Source: a virus
Virus record (IMG/VR): IMGVR_UViG_3300044655_002016
Location: 1 to 39,068 of that record
Strand: one strand, 5' to 3'
DNA: 39,068 nt
Each line of letters opens with the position of its first letter. The first letter of the stretch is position 1. A program made the position numbers and the translations under genes. The notes under the pieces are model-generated. The model was not told where the DNA came from, did no database searches, and saw only the letters and a program-made list of their open reading frames with translations. Shown here piece by piece: positions 29,313-38,030 of the stretch.

Positions 29313-31721
29313 ATGTCCGCACTCTCGATCCAGCCCACCTTTCCGATCTTCACCGAGACGGATGGTTTGCCGCTTGAAGCCGGGTATATCTGGATTGGCA
29401 CGGCCAACCTCGACCCCCAAGGCAACCCAATTAATGTATATTGGGACGCAGCACTCACCATCGCAGCACCTCAGCCAATACGCACCCTCAACGGCTACCC
29501 ATCACGCAACGGCACACCTGCACGCATGTACGTGAACAGCGACTACAGCATCAGGGTGCAGAATAGCAAAGGCAGTCAGGTCTACAGCGCACCAGAGGCC
29601 ACCGAGCGCACTAGCAGCGCATTGGTCTCATTTCAACAATCAGGAACTGGCGCAGTCGAGCAGACAGCACAAGACAAAATGCGTCAACTGTTCACTGTGC
29701 TGGACTTTGGTGCGGTTGGCAACAACAGCACCGACGACACCGTGAACATTCAAAGAGTCATTGATGCAACGCCAACTGGCGGCACTTTGATTTTTAACGC
29801 TGGGTACACCTTCTATTGCGGCTCGCGTTTGGTCATCAACAAAGCAATGACCATTTCGGCGTATGGTGCAACCGTGCGCTTCAACGGAACGCGAAGCGGT
29901 GGCCTACAAAACGATGCGGTCAGCATTACGGCCAGCAACGTAAAAATCTTGGGCGGTACATGGAAAGAAGTTGCGCCGACCACAAACAGCGGGGATTACG
30001 GAATTACGTTTTACGGCGTCGAAAACGACTCAGTAACGCCACCAACCTACATTGAAAACGTAGGCATTCAAGACGCCACTATTGTCGATTGGCAAGGCGA
30101 GAGTGTGATTTTTAGAATGTGTCAAAACTTCTATGTCACAAACTGCGACATTTCAAATATTGGTTACGCTGGTGTTCAAGCGCTATCAAGTAACCAAGGC
30201 GTGATTTCCAATAACAGGATTGGTGACATTCACCCCACCGGTGTTGTTGGCTCTTTCGATAACGCCTACGGCATTGCAATCACATGCAACAGCAACGGTA
30301 ACACCGTTGGTCGCCCGCTGTCCCATGACGTGGCCGTAACTGGCAATTACGTTTACAACGTCAAAACATGGGAAGGTATTGATACGCACGGCGGTTACAA
30401 CATTTCGGTTGTTGGAAATACTGTTCGTAATTGTCGAGCTGGTATTGCGCTTGTCTCCTACGTAGGTGGCGCTACAACTGCGCAAGATGCGGGCGCTAGA
30501 CGTTGCGCTGTAACTGGGAACACGATTGAAAATGACCCCTTGATTTACCCATCGCGTGATGGCATGAGTTATGGAATCGTGGCCGACGGAGATGTTGGTG
30601 TCGGCGGTGATACGGGCGATGGTGTTGTTATCAGCGGCAACACATTGACGTATTGCGGCGGCAAAAACTCGACTGAATCGCTTGGTGCAATTGAAGGAAT
30701 TCTGATAAACGCCCTTGTGGTGTCTGGAAACAGCATCAGCGAATCCGGCTCAAACGCAATCATGCTGTTCTCGTGTGCAAATTCTTTGGTGGACAGCAAT
30801 TCAATTTGGGAGATTGAGCCATTCAATGCAGCATCGTTCCCCGCTGCAACTGCAACATTTAGCGGCAACCCCACAGCGGCAGACACAATTACGCTGAACG
30901 GTGTTGTTTGCACGTTTGTCGCAACTCCAAGCGCCATCAACAGCAACACCGCAATTGATGTGTTGATTGGTGCAAGTCAAGCCGACACCATCACCAACTT
31001 GCAGACAATTCTTGCCACCGCAAGGGATACGGGCACAGCATCGGTGATGCCAAACGGATTGCTGCAATTCACATCGTTCAGCAATGACGGCACTGCCTTT
31101 GTGGTGACCTATCGTTACCCAACACGAATGCTGTCAACAAGTTGGACAGTCAGCGAATCGAGTAGCGTTATTTCGTGGAGTGGTGCGAACTTGTCTATCC
31201 CCTCGGATGATCGCGGCGCGGGTATCCGAACTGAAACGCTGAGTGGAAGCGCAGTAGCCCCAACTGGTCAAATCAGCAACAACTTTATACGCAATCCGTC
31301 GGCTTCCGGTATTGCGATCCGTGGCATCTGCGCGGTTTCTGACACAGAAATAAGTTATCGTGGCAACGCATTGTCTGGTGTGGGCGTGTTGTATGACTTG
31401 GAAGGCTCGGCGGTCCTAACATGCGGCAGCGTTTCAAATCTGTTTGAAAATTCTGTCACATACGATCTGCCAAGCATTGCTGCTGGCGCAACGTATGAGT
31501 TTTATATCCCGCAACCAACTGCAATAGCCATAGGTGCGTCCGTGAGCGTTTTTCCAAGCAGGTATTTAAATGGCTTAATCATGAGTGTGCAACCTCAGTC
31601 GGATGCGTCTATTGTTCAGTTGTATAACCCGACTGCCGGTGCAATCAATTTGGCAAGCACCCGGTTTACATACAAGTACGAGCAATTGCGCAATGATGGA
31701 AATTACGGCGAACTAAATTAA
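29313..31721 (+). CDS. Tailspike with P22-type head-binding domain
   Basis: The 802-residue protein starts with a P22 tailspike-like head-binding domain (PTFPIFTETDGLPLEAGYIW, then NPINVYWDAALTIAAPQPIR, residues 1-115). A linker with FTVLDFGAVGNNSTDD begins a right-handed beta-helix of pectate-lyase type (repeats such as NVKILGGTW, GVISNNRI, VAVTGNYVYNV, ISVVGNTVRN). Such spikes bind and often cleave surface polysaccharide and set host range. The C-terminal 250 residues differ in texture, with a Thr/Ala-rich section around PAATATFSGNPTAADT. ATG follows the previous stop with no gap; the AGGAG is within the preceding gene. Confidence 0.88.
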   Translation: MSALSIQPTFPIFTETDGLPLEAGYIWIGTANLDPQGNPINVYWDAALTIAAPQPIRTLNGYPSRNGTPARMYVNSDYSIRVQNSKGSQVYSAPEATERTSSALVSFQQSGTGAVEQTAQDKMRQLFTVLDFGAVGNNSTDDTVNIQRVIDATPTGGTLIFNAGYTFYCGSRLVINKAMTISAYGATVRFNGTRSGGLQNDAVSITASNVKILGGTWKEVAPTTNSGDYGITFYGVENDSVTPPTYIENVGIQDATIVDWQGESVIFRMCQNFYVTNCDISNIGYAGVQALSSNQGVISNNRIGDIHPTGVVGSFDNAYGIAITCNSNGNTVGRPLSHDVAVTGNYVYNVKTWEGIDTHGGYNISVVGNTVRNCRAGIALVSYVGGATTAQDAGARRCAVTGNTIENDPLIYPSRDGMSYGIVADGDVGVGGDTGDGVVISGNTLTYCGGKNSTESLGAIEGILINALVVSGNSISESGSNAIMLFSCANSLVDSNSIWEIEPFNAASFPAATATFSGNPTAADTITLNGVVCTFVATPSAINSNTAIDVLIGASQADTITNLQTILATARDTGTASVMPNGLLQFTSFSNDGTAFVVTYRYPTRMLSTSWTVSESSSVISWSGANLSIPSDDRGAGIRTETLSGSAVAPTGQISNNFIRNPSASGIAIRGICAVSDTEISYRGNALSGVGVLYDLEGSAVLTCGSVSNLFENSVTYDLPSIAAGATYEFYIPQPTAIAIGASVSVFPSRYLNGLIMSVQPQSDASIVQLYNPTAGAINLASTRFTYKYEQLRNDGNYGELN

Positions 31722-31732
31722 AGGAAATCAAA

Positions 31733-31954
31733 ATGGCTCTTGAAATCAACAACCAATACTGCCGAGTGGAAAACCTCGGCGGCGGCAAAAACCAACTGGT
31801 GTTTGTTCTGCGTGGCTATGAAAACTCAGCCGCAGAAAAGATCGTCAGCGAAAAAGGATTTGTGTTCAAGCCCGAGGGCGACAATCGTTGGGACGCACAA
31901 GCCTACGCGCATTTGAAATCTTTACCGCAGTACGCGCAAGCGGTTGATTGCTGA
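31733..31954 (+). CDS. Small hypothetical protein (73 aa)
   Basis: The 73 residues form a probable alpha/beta mini-domain (NNQYCRVENLGGGKNQLVFV, then DNRWDAQAYAHLKSL). The leader AAGGAAATCAAAATGGCT is also found before the gene at 3451-4218 on the other strand. It follows the tailspike and may be a chaperone or accessory for it; nothing more is supported. Confidence 0.65.
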   Translation: MALEINNQYCRVENLGGGKNQLVFVLRGYENSAAEKIVSEKGFVFKPEGDNRWDAQAYAHLKSLPQYAQAVDC

Positions 31955-32001
31955 TTTAAAAAGCACCTCACCCCAGCAGATTGAAAAACTGAGGAATAAA
32001 A

Positions 32002-33009
32002 ATGGCAACTAAATACTGGGTTGGCGGCGATGGAGTTTGGAGTAGTTTGACCAACTGGAGAACAACATCTGGCGGGGCCATTATTACAACTCCACCTGGC
32101 TCTGCCGATGCCGCAAGGCTTGATTCAAATTCTGGTGCTAGTGTTGTTACCGTTGATAGCAACATTACTGTTCAGACCCTGACCTGTTCAACTTTTACGG
32201 GCACGCTTGCTTTTGGCACAAACACCATTTCTCTGAACAGTACGGGAACAATTTTTACTGGCTCTTTGACTATGACAGTCACTGGCACACCTTTGATTAT
32301 TGCAACCAACAACAGCGCAACAGCAAGGACTATTAACGCTCAAGCAGTAAGTGAAGCTAATAGTATTTCTTTTAGAATTACTGCGGGAACTGGTACTCTT
32401 GCTTTTTCATCTAATGGTGCAGTCCGTGATTTAGATTTTACTGATGGCGTAAACCCAACTGGTTATGGTGGGGAACAAACAGGTAATACTAGTTTTACAA
32501 TTTACGGTAGTTTCACAGCATCAACCAACATGACCAAAGCTGCTGGCACTGGCGTAATGACGTTTGCAGCTACTTCGGGCATAAAGACAATCACCACCGC
32601 AGGGGTGATATTTGACAATCCTTTTATCTTTAACGGAATTGGTGGAACGTTTGCTTTTCAAGACGCATTGACTCAAGGTTCAGCCAGAGCGTTTACCATT
32701 ACCAATGGTACAGTGCAGCTTAAAAACGGCGTGACTTCTACCGTGGGCGCATTCGCTACTAGCGGAACAAACCAAAAGTTCTTGCAATCGACCTTGGCAG
32801 GAACTCAGGCTACGCTCTCGCAGGCCGGTGGTACAGTCAATTCCATTTACTTGACCATCAAAGACATCAACGCAACTGGCGGTACAACCTGGAACGCTTA
32901 CACCACCAACAACAACATTGATGCAGGCAACAACCTGGGGTGGGATTTCTCATTCCAGATTGGCAGATGTATTTACACCCGGCGCAAAAACAAGCGCATT
33001 CTTCCATAA
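32002..33009 (+). CDS. Adhesin-like beta-solenoid tail protein
   Basis: A 335-residue protein opening with KYWVGGDGVWSSLTNW, a motif found at the start of phage and bacterial surface beta-solenoids, followed by Thr/Gly/Asn-rich repeating strands (SLTMTVTGTPLIIATNNSAT, TFAATSGIKTITTAGV). It ends in the basic GRCIYTRRKNKRILP, which looks unlike the rest and may reflect a frame change near the end (about 32950). It is likely an accessory fibre or capsule-binding protein. Base use (A/T-richer codons) differs from the head genes. Confidence 0.65.
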   Translation: MATKYWVGGDGVWSSLTNWRTTSGGAIITTPPGSADAARLDSNSGASVVTVDSNITVQTLTCSTFTGTLAFGTNTISLNSTGTIFTGSLTMTVTGTPLIIATNNSATARTINAQAVSEANSISFRITAGTGTLAFSSNGAVRDLDFTDGVNPTGYGGEQTGNTSFTIYGSFTASTNMTKAAGTGVMTFAATSGIKTITTAGVIFDNPFIFNGIGGTFAFQDALTQGSARAFTITNGTVQLKNGVTSTVGAFATSGTNQKFLQSTLAGTQATLSQAGGTVNSIYLTIKDINATGGTTWNAYTTNNNIDAGNNLGWDFSFQIGRCIYTRRKNKRILP

Positions 33010-33018
33010 GGAGTTATC

Positions 33019-33372
33019 ATGTCCACCAATTCACAAATCGCATTCACTCCCCTCGGTAATACTATTGCCGTAGCAGCAGCAGCAACAGCGCCGTCGGGTA
33101 TTCAAGCCCCAGTGTTTACGAAGTTCGACCCACAGAACGTTGGTCAATACCGCTTTGTTAATGGCGGTGTGACTACTGTTTTTATAGGCACTGGTGCTAC
33201 CGCAGCAGAAGCCATGGCCAACTCCGTTGCACCAGTCGGTGGGTCTCCCGCTGCAGCCATTCCGCTGCTTCCCGGTGCGGTTGAAATCGTCCGCTTTAAT
33301 AAAGACACTTATTTCAGCGGTTACGCAGCGTCAGGTACAACTGTTTACGTCACTCCGGGTCAAGGCATTTAA
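33019..33372 (+). CDS. Beta-rich small structural protein (117 aa)
   Basis: A 117-residue Ala/Gly/Val-rich protein (NTIAVAAAATAPSGIQAPVF, YRFVNGGVTTVFIGTGATA, YFSGYAASGTTVYVTPGQGI). The pattern of short strands with Gly turns is that of decoration or spike-like proteins commonly encoded before lysis genes in aquatic phages. AAGGAG precedes the ATG and the stop overlaps the next ATG by one base. Confidence 0.65.
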   Translation: MSTNSQIAFTPLGNTIAVAAAATAPSGIQAPVFTKFDPQNVGQYRFVNGGVTTVFIGTGATAAEAMANSVAPVGGSPAAAIPLLPGAVEIVRFNKDTYFSGYAASGTTVYVTPGQGI

Positions 33373-33551
33373 TGAACCAAATCGACGCAACTGAGGCACG
33401 GCTTTCGACACACGAAGAGGTTTGTGCTATCAGATATGACCAGATCAATGCTCGGCTCAAGCGCATCGAGGGCATCATGATAAAGACCGCCGGGTTGATG
33501 TTGGTCAGCATGGCGGGAACGATCTTTGCTGCGATATGGGTAGTTAAATAA
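33372..33551 (+). CDS. 59-residue coiled-coil/TM lysis-region protein
   Basis: The ORF begins at ATG 33372 inside the previous stop (TAATG) and ends at TAA 33551, giving 59 residues. Residues 1-35 form an amphipathic helix (EARLSTHEEVCAIRYDQINA, RLKRIEG) and residues 37-57 a hydrophobic span (AGLMLVSMAGTIFAAIWVV). This helix-then-TM design is like XhlA-type holin helpers. The position at the start of the lysis cassette supports a role in membrane permeabilisation; it is small but well supported by coupling. Confidence 0.75.
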   Translation: MNQIDATEARLSTHEEVCAIRYDQINARLKRIEGIMIKTAGLMLVSMAGTIFAAIWVVK

Positions 33552-33563
33552 TCGGAGCAAATT

Positions 33564-34010
33564 ATGCTTGCGGAAATTGCAGCAGCGAACGCTGCATTTG
33601 CGGTCATCAAGGGCGCACTTGCCAATGGCAAAGAGTTGCACCAGCTTGGTAGCCGGGTCTTTGACTACTTCGACAACAAAGCCAAGATTCAAGAGAAAGC
33701 CACCCAGAAGGGTGGTGGCTCGGACCTTGAGGAGTTCATGGCGCTTGAGCAACTCAGGCAACAAGAAGAAGAACTCAGGGAGCGCATGGTCTATGCTGGT
33801 CGTCCGGGCATGTGGAATGACTGGGTGAATTTCCAAGCCGCCGCAGCCAGAAAGCGTCGAGAGGCGCAGGAAGCGGCCAAGCGTGAGGCAGCACGCAGGG
33901 CGGCAAGACTGGTCCAAATGGCTGAGTACATCGCCATCGGCATCGCCTCGTTGATCCTTGCCGCGCTATTGATCGGCGGCATCGTCATTTACATGAAGCA
34001 CCTGCGATGA
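33564..34010 (+). CDS. Membrane-anchored helical protein (148 aa)
   Basis: The 148 residues are largely charged helices (LEQLRQQEEELRERMVYAG; ARKRREAQEAAKREAARRAA) with a C-terminal membrane span at about 120-143 (YIAIGIASLILAALLIGGIV). Proteins of this layout are found upstream of holin genes in many freshwater and marine podovirus genomes. It could be a spanin-like or fusion partner, but no lipobox is present. It overlaps the next gene by 4 bp. Confidence 0.7.
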   Translation: MLAEIAAANAAFAVIKGALANGKELHQLGSRVFDYFDNKAKIQEKATQKGGGSDLEEFMALEQLRQQEEELRERMVYAGRPGMWNDWVNFQAAAARKRREAQEAAKREAARRAARLVQMAEYIAIGIASLILAALLIGGIVIYMKHLR

Positions 34011-34624
34011 GCGACGAGAAGCTAAACGCCAACTCAACACTCGACAAGGTGCTCGGGTATGTGGACTCGCCGTTCAAGCTGTTCGCCATCCTCATCATGG
34101 GCGTGGTGGCCTTCGCTGGGTACTTCCTGTGGCAGAACCAGACCTTCATGCTGGATGCCTACAAGGAGTCCAAGAAGTTGCCGGAGATAAACACAGCCAG
34201 AGCAGACGAGGCCAGTGCTTTGCTGTTCAAACACACGGGTGCAATCGTAGTTGCCGTTTTCAAAGTCAACCCATTGTTCAACTCTCGAGTATTGTACAAG
34301 GCATATACCAAGGACGGGCGCGACAAGAGCATTGAGGACATCGACGTTGGACTATTCAGCCAAAACGCGTCGAACAATAGTGATGTTGTCAAACTGATGA
34401 CCAACGAGATCCCGTGCGGTGAATATCGGTATGCGCAATCGGAAGTCGGTCTGTGGTATATTGAAAAGGGTGTTGCCTTCACCTGTCGGATAAGCGTACC
34501 GCCGGACAATCACAGGTTTGTAGGTCAAGTCACAATCGGGTGGGCGCAACCTCCAGAGGACTTACAGCAAACCAAATTCATGCTGGAGATCGCCAGCGCC
34601 ATGTTAACAAAGCGAGGTAATTGA
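34007..34624 (+). CDS. Inner-membrane protein with periplasmic domain
   Basis: Of 205 residues, a single N-terminal span (FKLFAILIMGVVAFAGYFLW, about 23-42) is followed by a soluble domain with two cysteines (EIPCGEYRYAQ and AFTCRISVPP), which could form a disulphide in the periplasm. The domain has a mixed alpha/beta character. It overlaps both neighbours and stands just before the holin. It may take part in lysis or exclusion; no known family is recognised. Confidence 0.65.
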   Translation: MSDEKLNANSTLDKVLGYVDSPFKLFAILIMGVVAFAGYFLWQNQTFMLDAYKESKKLPEINTARADEASALLFKHTGAIVVAVFKVNPLFNSRVLYKAYTKDGRDKSIEDIDVGLFSQNASNNSDVVKLMTNEIPCGEYRYAQSEVGLWYIEKGVAFTCRISVPPDNHRFVGQVTIGWAQPPEDLQQTKFMLEIASAMLTKRGN

Positions 34625-35034
34625 TGTTCCCATTAACCGCAATTCTTGGCATCGGCGAAAAGCTGATTGACAAACTCGTACCCGATCCAGAGGCCAAGGC
34701 CAAGGCACAACTCGAACTGGCGAAGATGGCGCAGGACGGTGAACTTGCCAAGATGGCAAATGAGACTGACTTGTACAAGACCGAGCAGAACAACTTAACA
34801 GAGCGCCTCAAGGCCGACATGGGGTCTGACTCGTGGCTGTCCAAGAACATCCGACCCATGACTCTAATTTTCATCTTGGTGGCGTATTCTACGTTTGCCA
34901 TGATGTCTGCGTTTGATCTTGAAACCAACCAAGCCTACGTCGAGTTGCTGGGGCAGTGGGGTATGTTAATCATGTCCTTCTACTTCGGCGGTCGAACACT
35001 TGAAAAAATTATGGATATGAAAGTTAAAAAATGA
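34624..35034 (+). CDS. Holin, 3-TM (gene-transfer-release type)
   Basis: From ATG 34624, which overlaps the preceding stop by one base, the protein has 136 residues. The features ETDLYKTEQNNLTERLKAD, then SWLSKNIRPMTLIFILVAY and MLIMSFYFGGRTLEK match the GTA_holin_3TM family. An N-terminal amphipathic segment (FPLTAILGIGEKLIDKLV) completes the pattern. Holins permeabilise the inner membrane at lysis. It directly precedes the endolysin with a 4-bp overlap. Confidence 0.88.
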   Translation: MFPLTAILGIGEKLIDKLVPDPEAKAKAQLELAKMAQDGELAKMANETDLYKTEQNNLTERLKADMGSDSWLSKNIRPMTLIFILVAYSTFAMMSAFDLETNQAYVELLGQWGMLIMSFYFGGRTLEKIMDMKVKK

Positions 35035-35468
35035 ACTTGACGCCACACTTCACACTCGACGAGTTGACCGTCTCCGAGACTGCGGAACGTAATGGATGGG
35101 ACAACACGCCCACCGATCAGGAACTTGAGAATCTCAAGCGCCTCTCTGATATGCTGGAACAGATTAAAGTGGTGCTCGGTGGTAAACCGATCATGATCAA
35201 TTCAGCCTTTCGGTCCAAAAAGGTCAACGACGCCGTGGGTAGCCGCGATACCAGTCAACACCGGATCGGGTGTGCCGCCGACATTCGTGTACCCGGAATG
35301 ACCCCCGACGAGGTGGTACGTAAAGTTATCGCTAGTGGTATCGGATTCGATCAAGTGATTCGGGAGTTCGACCGATGGACCCATATCAGTGTTCCGAATA
35401 GCACCGATACGAGTCCAAGGCGGCAAGCGTTGATCATTGATAAGGCCGGTACTCGTCCATTCGCTTGA
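35031..35468 (+). CDS. Endolysin, peptidase M15-like
   Basis: The 145 residues contain the M15 zinc-peptidase pattern: SAFRSKKVNDAVG, SQHRIGCAADI (His77, Asp84) and WTHISV (His118). This is the D-Ala-D-Ala carboxypeptidase/L-Ala-D-Glu endopeptidase-like fold that cuts peptidoglycan crosslinks. There is no signal sequence, so it depends on the holin. It is the last gene of the rightward arm and its stop touches the stop of the convergent primase gene. Confidence 0.9.
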   Translation: MNLTPHFTLDELTVSETAERNGWDNTPTDQELENLKRLSDMLEQIKVVLGGKPIMINSAFRSKKVNDAVGSRDTSQHRIGCAADIRVPGMTPDEVVRKVIASGIGFDQVIREFDRWTHISVPNSTDTSPRRQALIIDKAGTRPFA

Positions 35469-38030
35469 TCAAGATTCCTCTTCTTCCTTGGAGTGCTTCG
35501 GGAATTTGAGGGCGTTTTTGGCCGCTATCACTGCTGGCCACAGGTGGGGTTGAGATTCGCGGGAAAGATCGTATGCGTAGCTCGACCCGTGCCATCCCTT
35601 CGATGGTCGCACCTTCTTGAATCCGATCGTCTCCAGCACTTTTCGGACCCGGATCACGTCGATCCCGGATTGTCGCGCTGGCTCCAGTCCAATGATAACG
35701 CTAAGAATTGCACTGAACGATCCAGCACGGACAGTGAACCCTCCGGTCTTCTGACCCGACATGTACTCGTCCCGGACATGGAACACTTCGGCGAAGCTGT
35801 CCGGATCCGTAAGGGCGTTTCGGATTCGTGGATACCAAGGTTCAGCGTCTTCAACGGTGACTTGGCGATCCGCTTGTTCCATCATAGCCAGTTCGCGTGG
35901 AACCGTAAACCAATCTTCATGGTTTTCGTACGCCTCCACTGCCTCGGCCCACAACTGATCGACATCCTCTTCCAATTGCTTGGCTTTGACTGGTCCTTCC
36001 ATCGCGACCGCTACTGGCCAGAATCGACGAGCACCCGTGGCGTCGGCAATGTAGCTTCCACCTAATTCGTTCGTCGTGCCGATAAACACACAAGTGCGGG
36101 GATAGGATTTAACATCGCGTTCGTAACTCAGCCGCACATCGTCGACTGTGGTTGTGAGAATCGCCTTCAATGACTCGATCTCGGCGCGTCGCATTGTGGC
36201 CAATTCCGACATCTCGACTACCACTTTTCCGCTGATCGCGGCCACCAGATCTTTCATCGCGGTGTTGCCGTGTACTGTACCTGAAAACTCCGTGTAGAAC
36301 TGGCCTCCAACGATTCGGGCGGCTCGGGATTTGCCGACGCCTTGGCGACCTTCGAAGATCAACATGTGGTCAGCTTGACAGCCGGGTTCCATAGCACGAG
36401 CAACGGCAGAGATCAGCCATTTACGGCCAACGGCACGGGTGTACTCGTCATCTTTTGTCCCCATATAGTGCGGGAGCCATGTTGTTAGGCGTTCCACGCC
36501 GTCCCAACGCTTCGCCTTCAAGAATGCCCTGAGCGGGTTCACCCGGTAGGATTCAGCGAGGAATTTGATCACTTGTGCCGTGTGGGTCTGCTTGACCCAA
36601 GAGTCACCGAGTGAGTGGTATTTCACCATCAGTGCGATCTCTTCCGCTTCGGACGCTTTCGGACTTGTCACGTCTCCGACTTTTCCGCACCGGATCCGGT
36701 GATCATAGTCAGCGATCCAGTACATTGGGGAGTCTCCGGCTTCTTGCATCTCGCGGGTCCGGTTGATCAGGCCGACCAAGTTGCCTTTCTCATTGTTCTC
36801 TCCGATTGTCTCTTTCAGGAATCGGCGGCGCTCCTCTTTCAGGAATCCTTCCAGTGCGTGAACCCGTGCTCGGGTACATAGCTTGGCCACCTTCTTGATG
36901 ATCCCTGTCAATTGCTTTCCGGTGGCGCTGGCGGCTTGAAGCAGTTCGGCGTCGGGCTTCTCGCTGTCGCTGTCGCACCATTCTTTCAGTCGGGCGAAGA
37001 TGGTGTCCGGGTCTTTATAATTCGGGTCTATCTTCTCGCGGAATTCTTTCCAGCGATACGAAGAGCAGGAATTGTGGAGACAACGGTAGACAGGACGGTT
37101 ATTGACCAGTCCGACCATCGGGGTCTGGTGGTTCGCATCGAACACGCATTTCGAGAGCAACCATTTCTGGCCCTCGTTACCGAACATTGGGCGGGGACCA
37201 CTCACGACGGTTTGGCCACGATCGGTCAGCCACTTGACCATATCCCCGATATACTCACCCGTCATGTCCTTATATTCTTCGGATTTGGCGTCACGAAGAG
37301 CACGGGCGATATTCTCGATCTGTGCCGTTGTTACGACCCCGAGTACGTTCGGGACTTTCGCAAGACTGGCGACCCGGTGTGGGCGTTCAGAAGTGTGTGA
37401 CCCCTTGCTGCTGACTGTGCCATATACCTTCCAGATCCGTGACGCATTATGGACAGTGGTGTCGACCTGTACTTTGTCGTCGGTGAAGATCGATGACAAC
37501 ATTTTGGTGGCGAATTCGATGTCGATTTTAGTCGCGTCGTCGTTCGGCTCGTCGATCCGGTACATCAAGTGCCAGCCATTGCCGCTGCTGGCGTGGATCG
37601 GCTCAGGCCATCCAAGGCTGGTCAACCATTCGGCGGTCCGGATCGCGGTATCCTCGGCCATCGCCAATTCGCCATTTGTCGACGAGATCCCCGTCGGGCG
37701 TACCGGGTCAAAGTCCAGTAGGAACCAACGGCGGCGCTCAATTTCACTGTCCGTCGTGGTCGTGTGCGAGATCCCGATTTGGTTTTCCATCCGGGCCATC
37801 AGGGACGGCTTCACCGGGTTCACTGTCGCGTAAATCGCTTGGTGCTTCCCGTTTTCCCTCGACAGCACAAGTGCGGCTTTTGACGTGTCGTTAAAATATC
37901 CGCTCAACGTCCCCGCTTTAGTCTTGGGGATCCGTACCTCAAACACCTCTCCCGGCTCGTGGATCAAATCGAGCGCCGACTTGATCATCACTGCAGGTTT
38001 TACGTCTTTATATAACTCTTTCAGTTCCAT
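35469..38030 (-). CDS. AEP primase-VirE-like helicase fusion
   Basis: The start ATG 38030 has GAGG seven bases upstream; ATG 38033 and GTG 38036 are alternatives. About 853 residues. The N-terminal half is an archaeo-eukaryotic primase: LLDFDPVRP (catalytic DxD, near 104-108), SSGNGWHLMYR with His near 154, and NASRIWKVYG. A Cys/His zinc element follows (CVFDANH ... YRCLHNSC, near 295-322). The C-terminal half is a VirE/SF3-like helicase: GRQGVGKS (near 561), VVVEMSEL, GTTN and the arginine finger GARRFW. It primes and unwinds the Z-genome. It overlaps the nuclease gene. Confidence 0.9.
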   Translation of the reverse strand: MELKELYKDVKPAVMIKSALDLIHEPGEVFEVRIPKTKAGTLSGYFNDTSKAALVLSRENGKHQAIYATVNPVKPSLMARMENQIGISHTTTTDSEIERRRWFLLDFDPVRPTGISSTNGELAMAEDTAIRTAEWLTSLGWPEPIHASSGNGWHLMYRIDEPNDDATKIDIEFATKMLSSIFTDDKVQVDTTVHNASRIWKVYGTVSSKGSHTSERPHRVASLAKVPNVLGVVTTAQIENIARALRDAKSEEYKDMTGEYIGDMVKWLTDRGQTVVSGPRPMFGNEGQKWLLSKCVFDANHQTPMVGLVNNRPVYRCLHNSCSSYRWKEFREKIDPNYKDPDTIFARLKEWCDSDSEKPDAELLQAASATGKQLTGIIKKVAKLCTRARVHALEGFLKEERRRFLKETIGENNEKGNLVGLINRTREMQEAGDSPMYWIADYDHRIRCGKVGDVTSPKASEAEEIALMVKYHSLGDSWVKQTHTAQVIKFLAESYRVNPLRAFLKAKRWDGVERLTTWLPHYMGTKDDEYTRAVGRKWLISAVARAMEPGCQADHMLIFEGRQGVGKSRAARIVGGQFYTEFSGTVHGNTAMKDLVAAISGKVVVEMSELATMRRAEIESLKAILTTTVDDVRLSYERDVKSYPRTCVFIGTTNELGGSYIADATGARRFWPVAVAMEGPVKAKQLEEDVDQLWAEAVEAYENHEDWFTVPRELAMMEQADRQVTVEDAEPWYPRIRNALTDPDSFAEVFHVRDEYMSGQKTGGFTVRAGSFSAILSVIIGLEPARQSGIDVIRVRKVLETIGFKKVRPSKGWHGSSYAYDLSRESQPHLWPAVIAAKNALKFPKHSKEEEES

